Below, in pieces: positions 1 through 7,969 of a DNA stretch of 39,914 nucleotides. The translations under genes were made by a program, and so were the position numbers. Position 1 is the stretch's first letter. Each line of letters begins with the position of its first letter. Under the pieces are notes generated by a model, which worked only from the letters and a program-made list of their open reading frames with translations, was not told where the DNA came from and searched no databases. The stretch is from Belnapia sp. F-4-1 (GTDB lineage Bacteria; Pseudomonadota; Alphaproteobacteria; Acetobacterales; Acetobacteraceae): NCBI RefSeq assembly GCF_000802185.1, contig NZ_KN676117.1, positions 26,457 through 66,370 of the forward strand, read 5' to 3'.

Positions 1-250
1 GCTCCGTCCTTAGCGACACCCTTACGAGCGTCGATAAGATCAGAAGACAGGTTCACCCACGCGCCGGAAGGCGGTCCTCGGCGGATGGGTACGCTGCATC
101 AACGCCGCGCATCGCCTCAATCCTGATGCAATGCACTAAGGAAGGTAAGCACGGAAGCGGCCATAAACGGGTCACCCTGCTTCAGCCGAACCACCGCTTA
201 CCGTTGAGCTGAAGCTTCTTCGTTGCGGTCCAGCGGGCGGGCCGCCTTGC
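1..250. other. Left edge, no recognisable gene
   Basis: Short open frames exist on both strands, but none has a convincing start, ribosome binding site or recognisable motif. It may be decayed DNA at the 3' side of the following reverse-strand hydrolase. Confidence 0.4.
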
Positions 251-1138
251 TCACCAGCCAGGCGAGGACGTCACGCATGCGAGCCAATTCAGGACTTCGA
301 TCTGCAAGGCAATGCGCTGATCGGAGTAACTGTGGTCCGTGGCGAAGTGTGCCCGCGAGAGCTTGTCGCTTCCGAGCGCCCCTACTGCTTGCCCAAGTGC
401 ATCGCTGCTGGCGGCGAACCCATCATCTGAGGTGACGAGCAGCAGAGGCCGGTCAGCGAGCTTTGCGGCAAGGCTGTCGAGGCGCCAGGAAGAAGCGCGA
501 TGCGCCGCTTCTGCTGCCAACGCGGCGGCCGAGGTGCCCGATAGGATGTGCAGCCCGTCACTAAACCCAACATTGTCGTCCACCGCAGCCACGCCGACCG
601 TACGGGAGGGCGACCCGAAGGCTGATCCGAGATCCACGCCCGAGAGTAGGCAGGCAGCCCGCACCTCCGGGTCCGAACTCGCCAAGTAAGCTGCGGCGAA
701 GCCACCCATGCTGTGCCCGACAACGACTAACCGCCTCACGTCGATCCTTCGATCCCGCGAAGCACCTGCGCTCCGCAGCCAAGCCAAAGCGGCTGCCGCA
801 TCCTCGAGGCAATTCGCAAACGAGAAAGAGCCCGGGGTTCCCCAGGATCCTCGGTAGTGTAGCGTCAAAACGTTCCAACCGGCGCGCCGAACTGACTGGG
901 CGAGATCGAGATTCTGCTCGTTCCCGGGAAGCCCATGCAGTAGCAGGACCGTGGGGTGCGGTTCCGGACCGGCTGCCAAGAAGAGAAGGGCGTTCAGATT
1001 GAAGCCGTGACTGGGAATAGCTTCGGCCGAGTTTTGCGCCCGCCATGCAGGGTCCGGCGCTGGGTCCTGGAACAGAGCGACAGGCAATCCTTCAACCGAC
1101 ATGACACCGGCGACCAGCTTTCCTAGCGACGAACTCAT
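251..1138 (-). CDS. Alpha/beta hydrolase (serine esterase/peptidase-like)
   Basis: Predicted soluble alpha/beta-fold hydrolase of 295 aa. An oxyanion-type HGLPG segment lies near residues 68-72. The nucleophile elbow GHSMGG places the catalytic Ser near residue 143, a TSDDG segment near the C-terminus may hold the acid, and TDHSYSD a candidate catalytic His. I chose the ATG at 1138, at the start of MSSSLGK, over the more upstream in-frame start at 1192, because a GGAAAG motif lies about 10 nt before it and the extra 18 residues look non-coding. The substrate cannot be told from sequence. It stands alone on the reverse strand. An overlapping reverse-strand frame at 1092-1376 competes at the 5' end but lacks a recognisable domain. 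Confidence 0.8.
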   Translation of the reverse strand: MSSSLGKLVAGVMSVEGLPVALFQDPAPDPAWRAQNSAEAIPSHGFNLNALLFLAAGPEPHPTVLLLHGLPGNEQNLDLAQSVRRAGWNVLTLHYRGSWGTPGSFSFANCLEDAAAALAWLRSAGASRDRRIDVRRLVVVGHSMGGFAAAYLASSDPEVRAACLLSGVDLGSAFGSPSRTVGVAAVDDNVGFSDGLHILSGTSAAALAAEAAHRASSWRLDSLAAKLADRPLLLVTSDDGFAASSDALGQAVGALGSDKLSRAHFATDHSYSDQRIALQIEVLNWLACVTSSPGW

Positions 1139-1423
1139 AGGGAGGCGCTTTCCAGGTTCGAAGTCGCGCCAATGCGAGTGCCGCACTCCCAAGCGCTTTT
1201 TCAGCCTGCCTGCCGACGTTGTGCCCAGACTGCACCAGTCGGGAAGACCACGCTCGGATTAAGCTGCCTTGATCATCGTCCATGTCACGATAGCTCACAC
1301 GCCGCACCCATTCACCGATTTCTGTTTCGAAATCTGAATTGTTTGATTTCTTTCGGGACGGAGATTGGTTCGACATTCGTTTACAGCCTTCGGCAAAGCG
1401 CCATGCTGGTGTCGCAGCTGGCC

Positions 1424-1843
1424 TCACCGGCCGCCAGGCCCGACACTCGCCGATCCGTCCTCGGCCGATGCCATGCCGCGGGCGAGGTGGTCCGCGCTCG
1501 TGGCACTGAGTGCGAAGGGAATGTCGACCAGGAGTGCGACGCGGATCAGCGCCTGGAAGTCAGCTTCATGGGGGTGTGGGTTCATGGGGTCGGGGAGGAA
1601 GACCAGCGCGTCCACCGCGCCCTCCACGATGCGGGCACCGACCTGCATGTCCCCGCCCTCGGGCCCGCTTTTGAGCCGCTCCACCCGAAGCGAGGGGCAG
1701 GCGCGTTCCACCGCCGCGGCGCTGGACCCGGTCCCGATCAGGGTATGGCCGGCGAGCCAGTGCTCCCAGCGCTTCGCCCAGGCCAGCAAAGCGTCCTTCT
1801 TGGTGTCGTGCGCGATGAGCGCGATACGAAGGCGTTCCGGCAT
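1424..1843 (-). CDS. mgsA: Methylglyoxal synthase
   Basis: Converts dihydroxyacetone phosphate to methylglyoxal and phosphate, the entry to the cytosolic glycolytic bypass. The 139-aa protein has the family's usual order: an N-terminal IALIAHDTKK phosphate-binding start, a TGSS loop near residue 38, then LKSGPEGGDMQVGA near residues 57-70, which holds the GGD catalytic aspartate. DPMNPHPHEAD near 84-94 follows, with a C-terminal IPFALSATSADHL segment. Length matches the family (about 150 aa). The start ATG follows GGGGAAG. It lies 45 bp downstream of the thioesterase gene on the same strand, so the two are probably co-transcribed. The TGSSAAA loop differs slightly from the commoner TGTTG; the catalytic segment is intact. 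Confidence 0.9.
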   Translation of the reverse strand: MPERLRIALIAHDTKKDALLAWAKRWEHWLAGHTLIGTGSSAAAVERACPSLRVERLKSGPEGGDMQVGARIVEGAVDALVFLPDPMNPHPHEADFQALIRVALLVDIPFALSATSADHLARGMASAEDGSASVGPGGR

Positions 1844-1888
1844 GCATCGCTTCCCCGGGGGCGTTGCAAAGGCACTAGGCGGGTCGGG

Positions 1889-2290
1889 TCAGTCCCGGTC
1901 GTCCCCGGCCACACTGCGGGGATGGCCGCCCTCGTCAAGGGCGACGAAGGTGAAGTTGCCTTCCGTCACCTTCTGCGGCTCCTTGCCGTGCCCGCGTCCA
2001 CGGGCCCAGGTCTCGACCTTCACCGCCACCGAGGTATCGCCGGTCTTGACCAGCGAGCAATAGCAGCTGACCTCGTCACCCACCGAGATGGGCCGCAGGA
2101 AGCGCATGGCCTCAATCGCCACCGTGGCGACACGGCCCTGCGCGTGTTCGGCGGCCAAGCCGCCGCCCGCCAGGTCCATTTGCGACAATGTCCAGCCGCC
2201 GAAGATGTCGCCGCCGGCATTGGCATCACAGGGCATCGCAATGGTCCGCAGATGCGGACCGCCTGGAACATCCGGGAGACTGTCGGCCAT
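1889..2290 (-). CDS. Acyl-CoA thioesterase, hotdog fold (YciA-like)
   Basis: Predicted cytosolic acyl-CoA thioesterase of 133 aa, hydrolysing acyl-CoA to free acid and CoA. The family signature is clear: LRTIAMPCDANAGGDIFGGW near residues 14-33, containing the conserved D and the GDIFGGW turn of the hotdog helix, then SQMDLAGG. A strand-rich half follows with FLRPISVGDEVSC and a C-terminal FTFVALDEGG. It is first in a probable two-gene unit with mgsA. The ribosome binding site is poor (AGG directly before ATG), so the exact start is slightly uncertain. Substrate chain length cannot be inferred. Confidence 0.88.
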   Translation of the reverse strand: MADSLPDVPGGPHLRTIAMPCDANAGGDIFGGWTLSQMDLAGGGLAAEHAQGRVATVAIEAMRFLRPISVGDEVSCYCSLVKTGDTSVAVKVETWARGRGHGKEPQKVTEGNFTFVALDEGGHPRSVAGDDRD

Positions 2291-2424
2291 GCCTGACGTT
2301 CCTTGCTTCGTGCGGAGCGGGCCCGGTGCGACGGTCAGGCCGCGGCCCTATCGGTCACGCCTTAACGCGCAGGCGGGGCGATGTATCCGGCGCCCGATGA
2401 AAACCTGCCTTCGGCTGGCAGGGG

Positions 2425-2460
2425 CGACCACCCAATCCCGGCCAGCGCCCAGGGTGGTCG
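2425..2460. repeat. Inverted repeat (9-bp stem) between thioesterase and phasin
   Basis: CGACCACCC and GGGTGGTCG form a perfect 9-bp stem with an 18-nt loop. No T-run follows on either strand, so this is not a classical terminator. The rest of the gap 2291-2539 shows nothing I can identify. Confidence 0.4.
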
Positions 2461-2539
2461 AGCGGCACCGTCAACGTGACAAGGGTTGGCGAGCATCGCC
2501 AAGTTGTTGGGCTGATGGACGCGTTTGGTGACATGAAAA

Positions 2540-2577
2540 CGGCCGGGGCACCCGTGGTGCCCCGGCCGCTCTCTTTT
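2540..2577 (-). terminator. Rho-independent terminator of the phasin gene
   Basis: A perfect 13-bp GC-rich stem (2540-2552 with 2556-2568) with a 3-nt loop. Read on the reverse strand it follows the phasin stop by about 40 nt and ends in GTTTTC. On the forward strand it is followed by CTCTCTTTT, so it could work in both directions. Confidence 0.85.
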
Positions 2578-2610
2578 ACGCTTCGAATCCTTGCTGAGCC
2601 CGCGCCGACG

Positions 2611-3258
2611 TTACTCCGCCGCAGCCTGAGAGCGCTGCTGGGCCTGGTCGGTCTGGCGGATCTGCTCCTCGAGTGGGCGCAGCGTCTCATCGGCGGTGCG
2701 GCGCGTTGCACGAACCAGCATGGCAGTGTTGCGCAGCACGGTGTCCGTGTACTCGCGCATGAAGCGCTGCTGCAGTTCTACAATGGGCGCCGGGTTGGCG
2801 AGGCGGAACAGCTCCTGCGCCGCGTGCAGGTTGGTCTGCATCACGCCCTCGACCAAACCCGCCATCCCCTGCTGTAGGTCGCGCAGCCCGCCTTCGGCGG
2901 CGTTCGGCAGCGTCATCAGCTGGCGCACGTTCTCGCTTGTGCCCCGGGCCGCCTCGGCCACCTTGCGGCTGACCTCCTCAAAACGCTGCGCCGCATCCTG
3001 CGTAATCTGACGCTGAGCGTCGGTTACCGCCTGGGTGCTCCGGCGCGCCGTGTCGGTCGCAAGTTCAGCAGCGCGGCGGGCCGCACCGGCACCTGCTTCG
3101 GTGCTCTTGCGCGCCATGTCGGCGCCAGCCTCGGCATTCTGGCGCAGCGCCTCACTGGCGGCGTGACCGCCTTGCTGGACGGCCTCGGCGCTGCGACGGA
3201 CCGCGGCATCGGTGGCGGCGGCTGCACGTGTATCTTGCGGCTTATTAATGTCGGCCAT
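2611..3258 (-). CDS. Phasin family protein
   Basis: Predicted polyhydroxyalkanoate granule-coat protein of 215 aa. The sequence is Ala/Gln/Arg/Glu-rich, highly helical and amphipathic. The first half has repeated A-x-x-A-R-R-x-A-E heptad-like blocks (about residues 20-100), followed by a phasin-like core with LMTLPNAAEGG, NLHAAQELFRLANPAPIVELQQRFMREY and ADETLRPLEEQ. I chose the ATG at 3258 (MADINKPQ). The open frame extends 52 codons further upstream, but that stretch is AT-rich and not protein-like, and GGGAAA precedes this ATG. A strong terminator lies just downstream. PHA synthase is 1.5 kb away on the same strand, which supports a role on PHA granules. Confidence 0.85.
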   Translation of the reverse strand: MADINKPQDTRAAAATDAAVRRSAEAVQQGGHAASEALRQNAEAGADMARKSTEAGAGAARRAAELATDTARRSTQAVTDAQRQITQDAAQRFEEVSRKVAEAARGTSENVRQLMTLPNAAEGGLRDLQQGMAGLVEGVMQTNLHAAQELFRLANPAPIVELQQRFMREYTDTVLRNTAMLVRATRRTADETLRPLEEQIRQTDQAQQRSQAAAE

Positions 3259-3295
3259 GTCGATTTCCCACCAATAAATCTTTAGCGCATCAAAT

Positions 3296-3311
3296 ATTGC
3301 TGCACTGCATA
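3296..3311 (-). promoter_or_regulatory. Candidate TGC-rich operator upstream of the phasin gene
   Basis: TGCAGTGCAGCA on the reverse strand lies about 40 nt before the phasin start, in the AT-richer leader 3259-3420. It resembles the TGC-rich sites bound by PhaR-type regulators of phasin genes. This is inference only; no PhaR gene is in the window. Confidence 0.25.
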
Positions 3312-3627
3312 ATCCTGTTGTGCGCCAGTAGACGTCCCAACGCAAGAAAATATTTGTGGTAGAGGGCGAAGGAACTATTCCAGAGTACGGACTTTTATTT
3401 TCTTGAAAATGCAAGTTGCCGCTCGCGTTGCTCTCTGATCTGGGTTTCGGGATGAACAGGCAGAAACTTTAGCCCGTAATTAAAACAGTATTTTTTCACC
3501 AGTTTGGTTGCCCTGCTCGCCGCCGGCATCGCCATCGATGCAAGTGATTCCGACGGCTTATCCTAGCCGTCCCGAATTGATTGGCTCTGATGAGCTCGGC
3601 GCGGCCAAACATCATAGGAACATAGCA

Positions 3628-4677
3628 TTGAACCTCTTCGCAGCAGCCAAGATCCTTCTCGGGAGCCGGACGGCGCTCGCCTGCGGGGCGGCCGTCACTG
3701 CCCTCGGCGCGCTCGCCCTGGTGAACCGCACCGCCGCGCGCCGGGCGGAGCGTCAGCATCCACCTCGGGGTACGTTCCTCGATGTGGACGGCGTCAGGCT
3801 GCACTATACCGACCGAGGTGCCGGGCAACCGATCGTCCTTATCCACGGCAACGTGGTGTCTGGCGACGATTACGACACTAGCGGCGTCGCCGAACGCCTG
3901 CTGGAAACTCACCGGGTCATCATTTTCGACCGCCCCGGCTTTGGCCACAGCGAGCGCCCACGCGGCCGCAGCTGGACGGCAACGCAGCAGGCCGAACTGC
4001 TCCACAAGGCGCTCAAGCAGCTGGGTATCGAGCGTCCGGTTGTGGTGGGCCACTCCTGGGGCGCCATTGTGGCGCTCTCGCTGGCGGTGCGGCACCAAGC
4101 TGACACGGCGGGCCTCGTGCTGCTCTCCGGCTACTATTTCTGGACCCTGCGGCCGGATGTGCTGCTGGTCACCGTGGGGGCAGTCCCAGTGCTTGGGGAC
4201 ATCCTGCGCTACACGGTCTCGCCATGGCTGGGGCGGCTCCTGATGCCCTTGCAGAAGCGCGTCATGTTCTCGCCGGCCTCGGTCACCCAGCGGTTCCGGC
4301 GCGAGTACTCGGACGCGATGGCCCTGCGGCCATCCCAAATCCGCGCTACCTCGGTCGATGGCGCGCTAATGATCCCGGGCGCGCTGGGCTTGCGCCGGCG
4401 CTACACCGACCTTCGGATGCCTGTGCTCATCCTGGCAGGAGACGGCGACAAGGTCGTTTGGAAGCGCAATGCTGAGCGCCTGCACGCCACTATCCCAGGC
4501 AGCGCGCTGCGGATCGTCGAGGGGGCAGGGCACATGGTCCACCACTCCGAGCCGGGGCAAGTTGTCGAGGCTATTCGGTTGATTGCCAGGACGTCCGCCA
4601 AGCTGCCCGGAACAATGCTCGGCGAAACAGCGGTGTCGCTCCGAGCGGTCTCTGAAGCTTCAGCCCGAGCAGCGTAG
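3628..4677 (+). CDS. Alpha/beta hydrolase with N-terminal membrane segment
   Basis: Alpha/beta hydrolase of about 349 aa. A hydrophobic segment (about residues 5-33, AAVTALGALALV) suggests an N-terminal membrane anchor. The hydrolase domain follows: VLIHGN oxyanion segment, DRPGFGHSERP, nucleophile elbow GHSWGA (Ser about residue 143), acid in LAGDGDKVVW and His in EGAGHMVHH. All triad positions are present. I chose the TTG at 3628 because AGGAA lies about 9 nt upstream; the same frame has an ATG at 3538 and a TTG at 3508 without good ribosome binding sites. It sits between phasin and PHA synthase but on the opposite strand. It might act on PHA or oligomers, but nothing in the sequence proves this. 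Confidence 0.8.
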   Translation: MNLFAAAKILLGSRTALACGAAVTALGALALVNRTAARRAERQHPPRGTFLDVDGVRLHYTDRGAGQPIVLIHGNVVSGDDYDTSGVAERLLETHRVIIFDRPGFGHSERPRGRSWTATQQAELLHKALKQLGIERPVVVGHSWGAIVALSLAVRHQADTAGLVLLSGYYFWTLRPDVLLVTVGAVPVLGDILRYTVSPWLGRLLMPLQKRVMFSPASVTQRFRREYSDAMALRPSQIRATSVDGALMIPGALGLRRRYTDLRMPVLILAGDGDKVVWKRNAERLHATIPGSALRIVEGAGHMVHHSEPGQVVEAIRLIARTSAKLPGTMLGETAVSLRAVSEASARAA

Positions 4678-4687
4678 CAACGCCGCC

Positions 4688-4718
4688 CTCCGGGGTGCGG
4701 GGCGGGCAGGCCCCGGAG
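4688..4718. terminator. Possible bidirectional hairpin between converging genes
   Basis: CTCCGGGG and CCCCGGAG form an 8-bp stem around a 15-nt loop in the 85-bp space between the converging hydrolase and PHA synthase genes. No clear T-run follows, so terminator function is weakly supported. Confidence 0.3.
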
Positions 4719-4762
4719 CAGCTGGCGCCGAGGCAGGTGCTGGAGAACGCGTCCGCGTTTTC

Positions 4763-6718
4763 CTACTTCTCCAGCACATAGGTGCCCGGCGCGTCCGCAA
4801 TTGGCGGATGCGCGGCGCTGCCCGTTGCTGGTGGCCTGTCTCGTTCGCCCGACCGCGCCGTGAGCCAAGCCGACCAATCCGTCCACCAGCTGCCGTCGTG
4901 CTTCGTGGCCGCCTTGCGCCACTCCTCCGGCGTTGCCGCTTGCGCCTCGTTGGTCCAGTAGGCGCCCTTGCCACCCGGCGGGTTGATGATGCCAGCGATG
5001 TGGCCAGAGGAGGCAAGCACGTAGCGCACCTTGCCGCCGAACAGCTGCGTGATGTGCCAAGCAGCGTCCCATGGAACGATGTGGTCCTTCTCGGCGCCGA
5101 CCGCATAAGTGTCCAGCTCGATGCGTCCAAGGTCGATGGGTTCGCCTTTGAGCTCGATCTTACCTGGCACGACGAGGTTGTTCTCCTTGTAGGTGTTCCG
5201 CAGGTACCAGGCGTGTGCGGCGCGGCACATGCGGGTGCCGTCGCTGTTCCAGTAGAGCAGGTCGAAGGCCGGCGGCTTCTCGCCCATGAGATAGTTGTTC
5301 ACCACGTTCGCCCAGATCAGGTCGTTTGAACGCAGCAGGTTGAACATGTTGGACATCTCTCGGCTGTCGAGATAGCCGCGCTCCATCATCTGCTGCTCAA
5401 CCAAATCCATGGCTGTCTCGTCCATAAAGACGGCGGTGTCACCTACCCGCGTGAAGTCCTGCAGCGAGACCATGAAGGTCGCTGCATTGAAGCGGTTGTC
5501 CCTCTTCCGAGCCAGCCAGGCGAGAGTTAATGCGAGTAGCGTGCCACCGATGCAGTAGCCCATCACGTTGATGGACTTGGCGCCAGTGATCTCGCGTATG
5601 ACATCACTCGCCTCCAGCGGGCCGAGGTCCATGTAGTCCTCGAAGCTTATGTCCTCCATGGACGCGTCGGGGTTCTTCCAAGACACCATGAACACGGTGA
5701 AGCCCTGCGAGACGAGGTGCCGAACCATGCTGTTCTTTGGCTGCATGTCCAGGATGTAGAACTTGTTGATCCAGGGCGGCATGATCAGCAGCGGCGTCCG
5801 GTGCGCCGTCTCGGTTGTCGGCTCGTACTGGATCAACTCAAGCAGGCGGTTGCGGTGGACTACCTTGCCCGGTGACAGGGCTAGGTTACGCCCAGGCGCA
5901 AAAGCGGAGGAGTCCACCATGCTAAGCCGCCCATTTTTCAGGTCGGCCGCCAAGTTGCGTGCGCCGTTGGCGAGGCTGGCGCCGCCGGTCTCCATCGCTC
6001 GGCGCAGCGCCGCCGGGTTCGAGGCAAGCAGCAGCGCTGGGCTCATGGCGTCCACAAACTGCCGAAGATGGAAGTCGAGCCGCCGGCGCTCCGCCTCGTC
6101 CACGCCCTCCGCCTGCTCAGCGCCTTGCTTCAGCAGCCAGTCGGAGGCGAGCAAATAAGCCTCCTTCAGCGTGCGATACACCGGGTTGGCGTGCCACTCC
6201 GGGGCGGCGAACCGCTTGTCACCGCCGGCGGCAGGAGCACTGCTTCCCGCCGGCTCCATACCCCACCATCGCAGGCCGGCCTCGTTCCAGGCTTCCACGG
6301 CCGAGCGCAGCAGGTTTGCGTTCAGCTCCACTGCTGCCATGGCCGCGCCTGGCTGGTTTAGGGAGCGCAGCCACACCGTGCGGAGCGCTCTGACGACCTC
6401 GGCCCAATCCACGGGTACGACGTCGCGCAGCGGATTGGCGTTCCACATCTGATCCACAGAACGCAGGAACGGGTCCTTGGCTAACATGTCGCTAAGCTGC
6501 GCCACCCCGCCGCCGGGCGCGCTGCCGCTGAGCTGATCGGTCGTCATCTGCCACCAGGGCTTGGCATGGTTGGTCCAATTCCAGCCCGCCGATCCTGACA
6601 TCGCCTCCACCCAGGAGACCCAGACCCCGAGCATCGCGTTGGGTCCCGGCGAAGAGCTCCCGCCCTCTTCGCCCGGTTGCCCGGGTCCGCTTTTCTCGCC
6701 AATGTCTTGGCCTGCCAT
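4763..6718 (-). CDS. phaC: Class I poly(3-hydroxyalkanoate) synthase
   Basis: Polymerises (R)-3-hydroxyacyl-CoA into polyhydroxyalkanoate at the granule surface, releasing CoA. The protein is 651 aa, slightly longer than typical class I PhaC (about 590-620). An N-terminal PhaC domain includes WNANPLRDVVPVDWAEV. The catalytic domain has the lipase-like box GYCIGG with nucleophile Cys about 389, Asp about 545 in AEKDHIVPW and His about 573 in SSGHIAGIINPP, so the triad is complete. The conserved PPWINKFYILD and WKNPD segments are present. I chose the ATG at 6718 because GAAGGGGA precedes it; the frame is open 28 codons further upstream. The first 30 residues are Gly/Ser/Glu-rich and probably disordered. 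With the nearby phasin gene it forms a PHA locus. Confidence 0.95.
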   Translation of the reverse strand: MAGQDIGEKSGPGQPGEEGGSSSPGPNAMLGVWVSWVEAMSGSAGWNWTNHAKPWWQMTTDQLSGSAPGGGVAQLSDMLAKDPFLRSVDQMWNANPLRDVVPVDWAEVVRALRTVWLRSLNQPGAAMAAVELNANLLRSAVEAWNEAGLRWWGMEPAGSSAPAAGGDKRFAAPEWHANPVYRTLKEAYLLASDWLLKQGAEQAEGVDEAERRRLDFHLRQFVDAMSPALLLASNPAALRRAMETGGASLANGARNLAADLKNGRLSMVDSSAFAPGRNLALSPGKVVHRNRLLELIQYEPTTETAHRTPLLIMPPWINKFYILDMQPKNSMVRHLVSQGFTVFMVSWKNPDASMEDISFEDYMDLGPLEASDVIREITGAKSINVMGYCIGGTLLALTLAWLARKRDNRFNAATFMVSLQDFTRVGDTAVFMDETAMDLVEQQMMERGYLDSREMSNMFNLLRSNDLIWANVVNNYLMGEKPPAFDLLYWNSDGTRMCRAAHAWYLRNTYKENNLVVPGKIELKGEPIDLGRIELDTYAVGAEKDHIVPWDAAWHITQLFGGKVRYVLASSGHIAGIINPPGGKGAYWTNEAQAATPEEWRKAATKHDGSWWTDWSAWLTARSGERDRPPATGSAAHPPIADAPGTYVLEK

Positions 6719-6948
6719 GGCGCTTCCCCTTCGTCGGTGGTCCCGTCTGCGCTGTGTCGCGTACGCCTCGATCTTATGGCCCCGCCGCAGCATTCCCGGC
6801 ACGCCCGGCGGTCCGATCGCAACGCCATCAGAGACTCAGCAACGTCCCAGGGTCAGCTAAGTTGGAAACCGTCTGTAAGCCCCGCCATCTCGTCACGCGG
6901 GGCGCGCAGCGGAGCCCTTCCAGTGCTGCCAGCCAAGCCTGGTTATCG

Positions 6949-7116
6949 CAGCGAGGCGGTCAAGCCGGTACCGAGCCTTCCGCTCCGGCCGGCTACGGCA
7001 GCGAGCTCATCTGCCGTAGCATGGTGTGCCAGCTCGATGGCAGCATTGCCTTCGACTGGTCAGCGAAGGGGCTGATCGTCACCTTGCGGATGCGGCGGGA
7101 CCACTTGGTGGTCTAA
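6949..7116 (+). pseudogene. C-terminal remnant of an HWE/HisKA_2-type histidine kinase
   Basis: The open frame ends with residues like the last part of the ATPase domain of HWE-family kinases: GGQAGTEPSAPAGYGSELI corresponds to the usual GGPPV...GFGSRLI segment, then LDGSIAFDWSAKGLIVTLR. The N-terminal domains, phosphoacceptor His and N box are absent. Upstream sequence to the phaC start shows no coding signal, so this is a gene tail left by deletion. The rest of the 600-bp gap (6719-7320) holds nothing else I recognise. Confidence 0.5.
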
Positions 7117-7320
7117 ACCACCAGCGGGCTCAGCATGAGGGCGCGGCTACCAGGCCATGCTCCGTAGCTGGCGCATTCATGCTTGTGCCGGTATCGAAAT
7201 CGTCGGGTGAATAGGTGCAGCCGTCGGCTAACGACCAGCTGCACCGGTTCGTTGTGAACACACTGCCTCAGCGGTTCCATGAGCCCTTACGCTGGACACC
7301 CGGCCAGGCGCGCAAGTGCT

Positions 7321-7557
7321 TCAGACGCGCGGGCGGTCGGCATGCACGTTGCCGGCGCGGTCCTTTCTCATGAACAGCGGCGCCAGCCCAGCGAGCCCGA
7401 GCAGACCGAGCCACCCCCAATTAAACTCGTCGTCGCGGTCTGCCGGTCGCGTCGTCGTCGACGTACCGGTCGTCCCCGGAGAGGCAGTCGTGCCAGTCTG
7501 TGCCATGACCGGCATGGCGGTGAGAGCGAGCAGCAATGTGGCCGTAGCGAAGTGCAT
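7321..7557 (-). CDS. Small exported protein with WGxxGxxG C-terminal motif
   Basis: A 78-aa protein. It begins MHFATATLLLALTAMPVMAQ, a good Sec signal peptide with a likely cut after MAQ or AMA-like residues near 20. A Thr/Ser/Gly-rich linker follows (about 21-45). The C-terminal half carries WGWLGLLGLAGLAPLF, a transmembrane segment of the WGxxGxxG type, then basic residues RKDR. Such tails occur in small surface or membrane proteins of unknown role. The ATG at 7557 is preceded by GGAAGGA, a strong ribosome binding site, so I do not use the longer frame to 7752. Function is unknown. Confidence 0.75.
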   Translation of the reverse strand: MHFATATLLLALTAMPVMAQTGTTASPGTTGTSTTTRPADRDDEFNWGWLGLLGLAGLAPLFMRKDRAGNVHADRPRV

Positions 7558-7720
7558 ATCAAAATCCTTCCCCGCTTGATGACGGGTGGTGAGCGAACGA
7601 TCCTGATATCGGTCCGTTCCCCGGTTAGGGACGAGCGCAGTCGCCCAGGGGGGCCTACCCGCGCCGCTCTGCCAAGCCATATGGCGCGAAGTCGGGACGG
7701 AACCCCCTGATGGCCAAGCG

Positions 7721-7933
7721 TCATGCCAGACTTGGCGATAAAGCCGAAGCAAGGCGGTCGGCCTGCTTGATGGTCACCATGCGGCCGGCCTCCTCGTCCC
7801 ACAACAGGTGGTCGGGCGAGGAGAAGGCCTCGCGCAACGTCACGACCCGCGCGGTGGCGAAGGCAGGATGCGCGTCATGGCAAGCCTCCAGCAGGTAATT
7901 CGGGATCCGTGGCGCGGCGGTACTGTCCGGCGG
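7721..7933 (-). pseudogene. Gene remnant without start codon
   Basis: An open reverse frame of 70 codons ends in a protein-like stretch: ARVVTLREAFSSPDHLLWD, then GRMVTIKQADRLASALSPSLA. It has no ATG in a sensible position; only an internal GTG before VTLREAF is available. It reads like the 3' end of a gene whose 5' part is gone. I do not recognise the family. Confidence 0.3.
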
Positions 7934-7969
7934 TCATGGGGTGGCAGCCACTATAAAAGAGCGGTGCCT

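Noticed and set aside
1092-1376. Reverse frame MSNQSPSRKKSNN... overlapping the first hydrolase
   Set aside because: It overlaps the hydrolase start by 47 bp, has poor codon bias and no recognisable domain. It could be real, but I cannot support it.
4401-5329. Frames antisense to phaC and the hydrolase
   Set aside because: Shadow frames of two well-supported genes.
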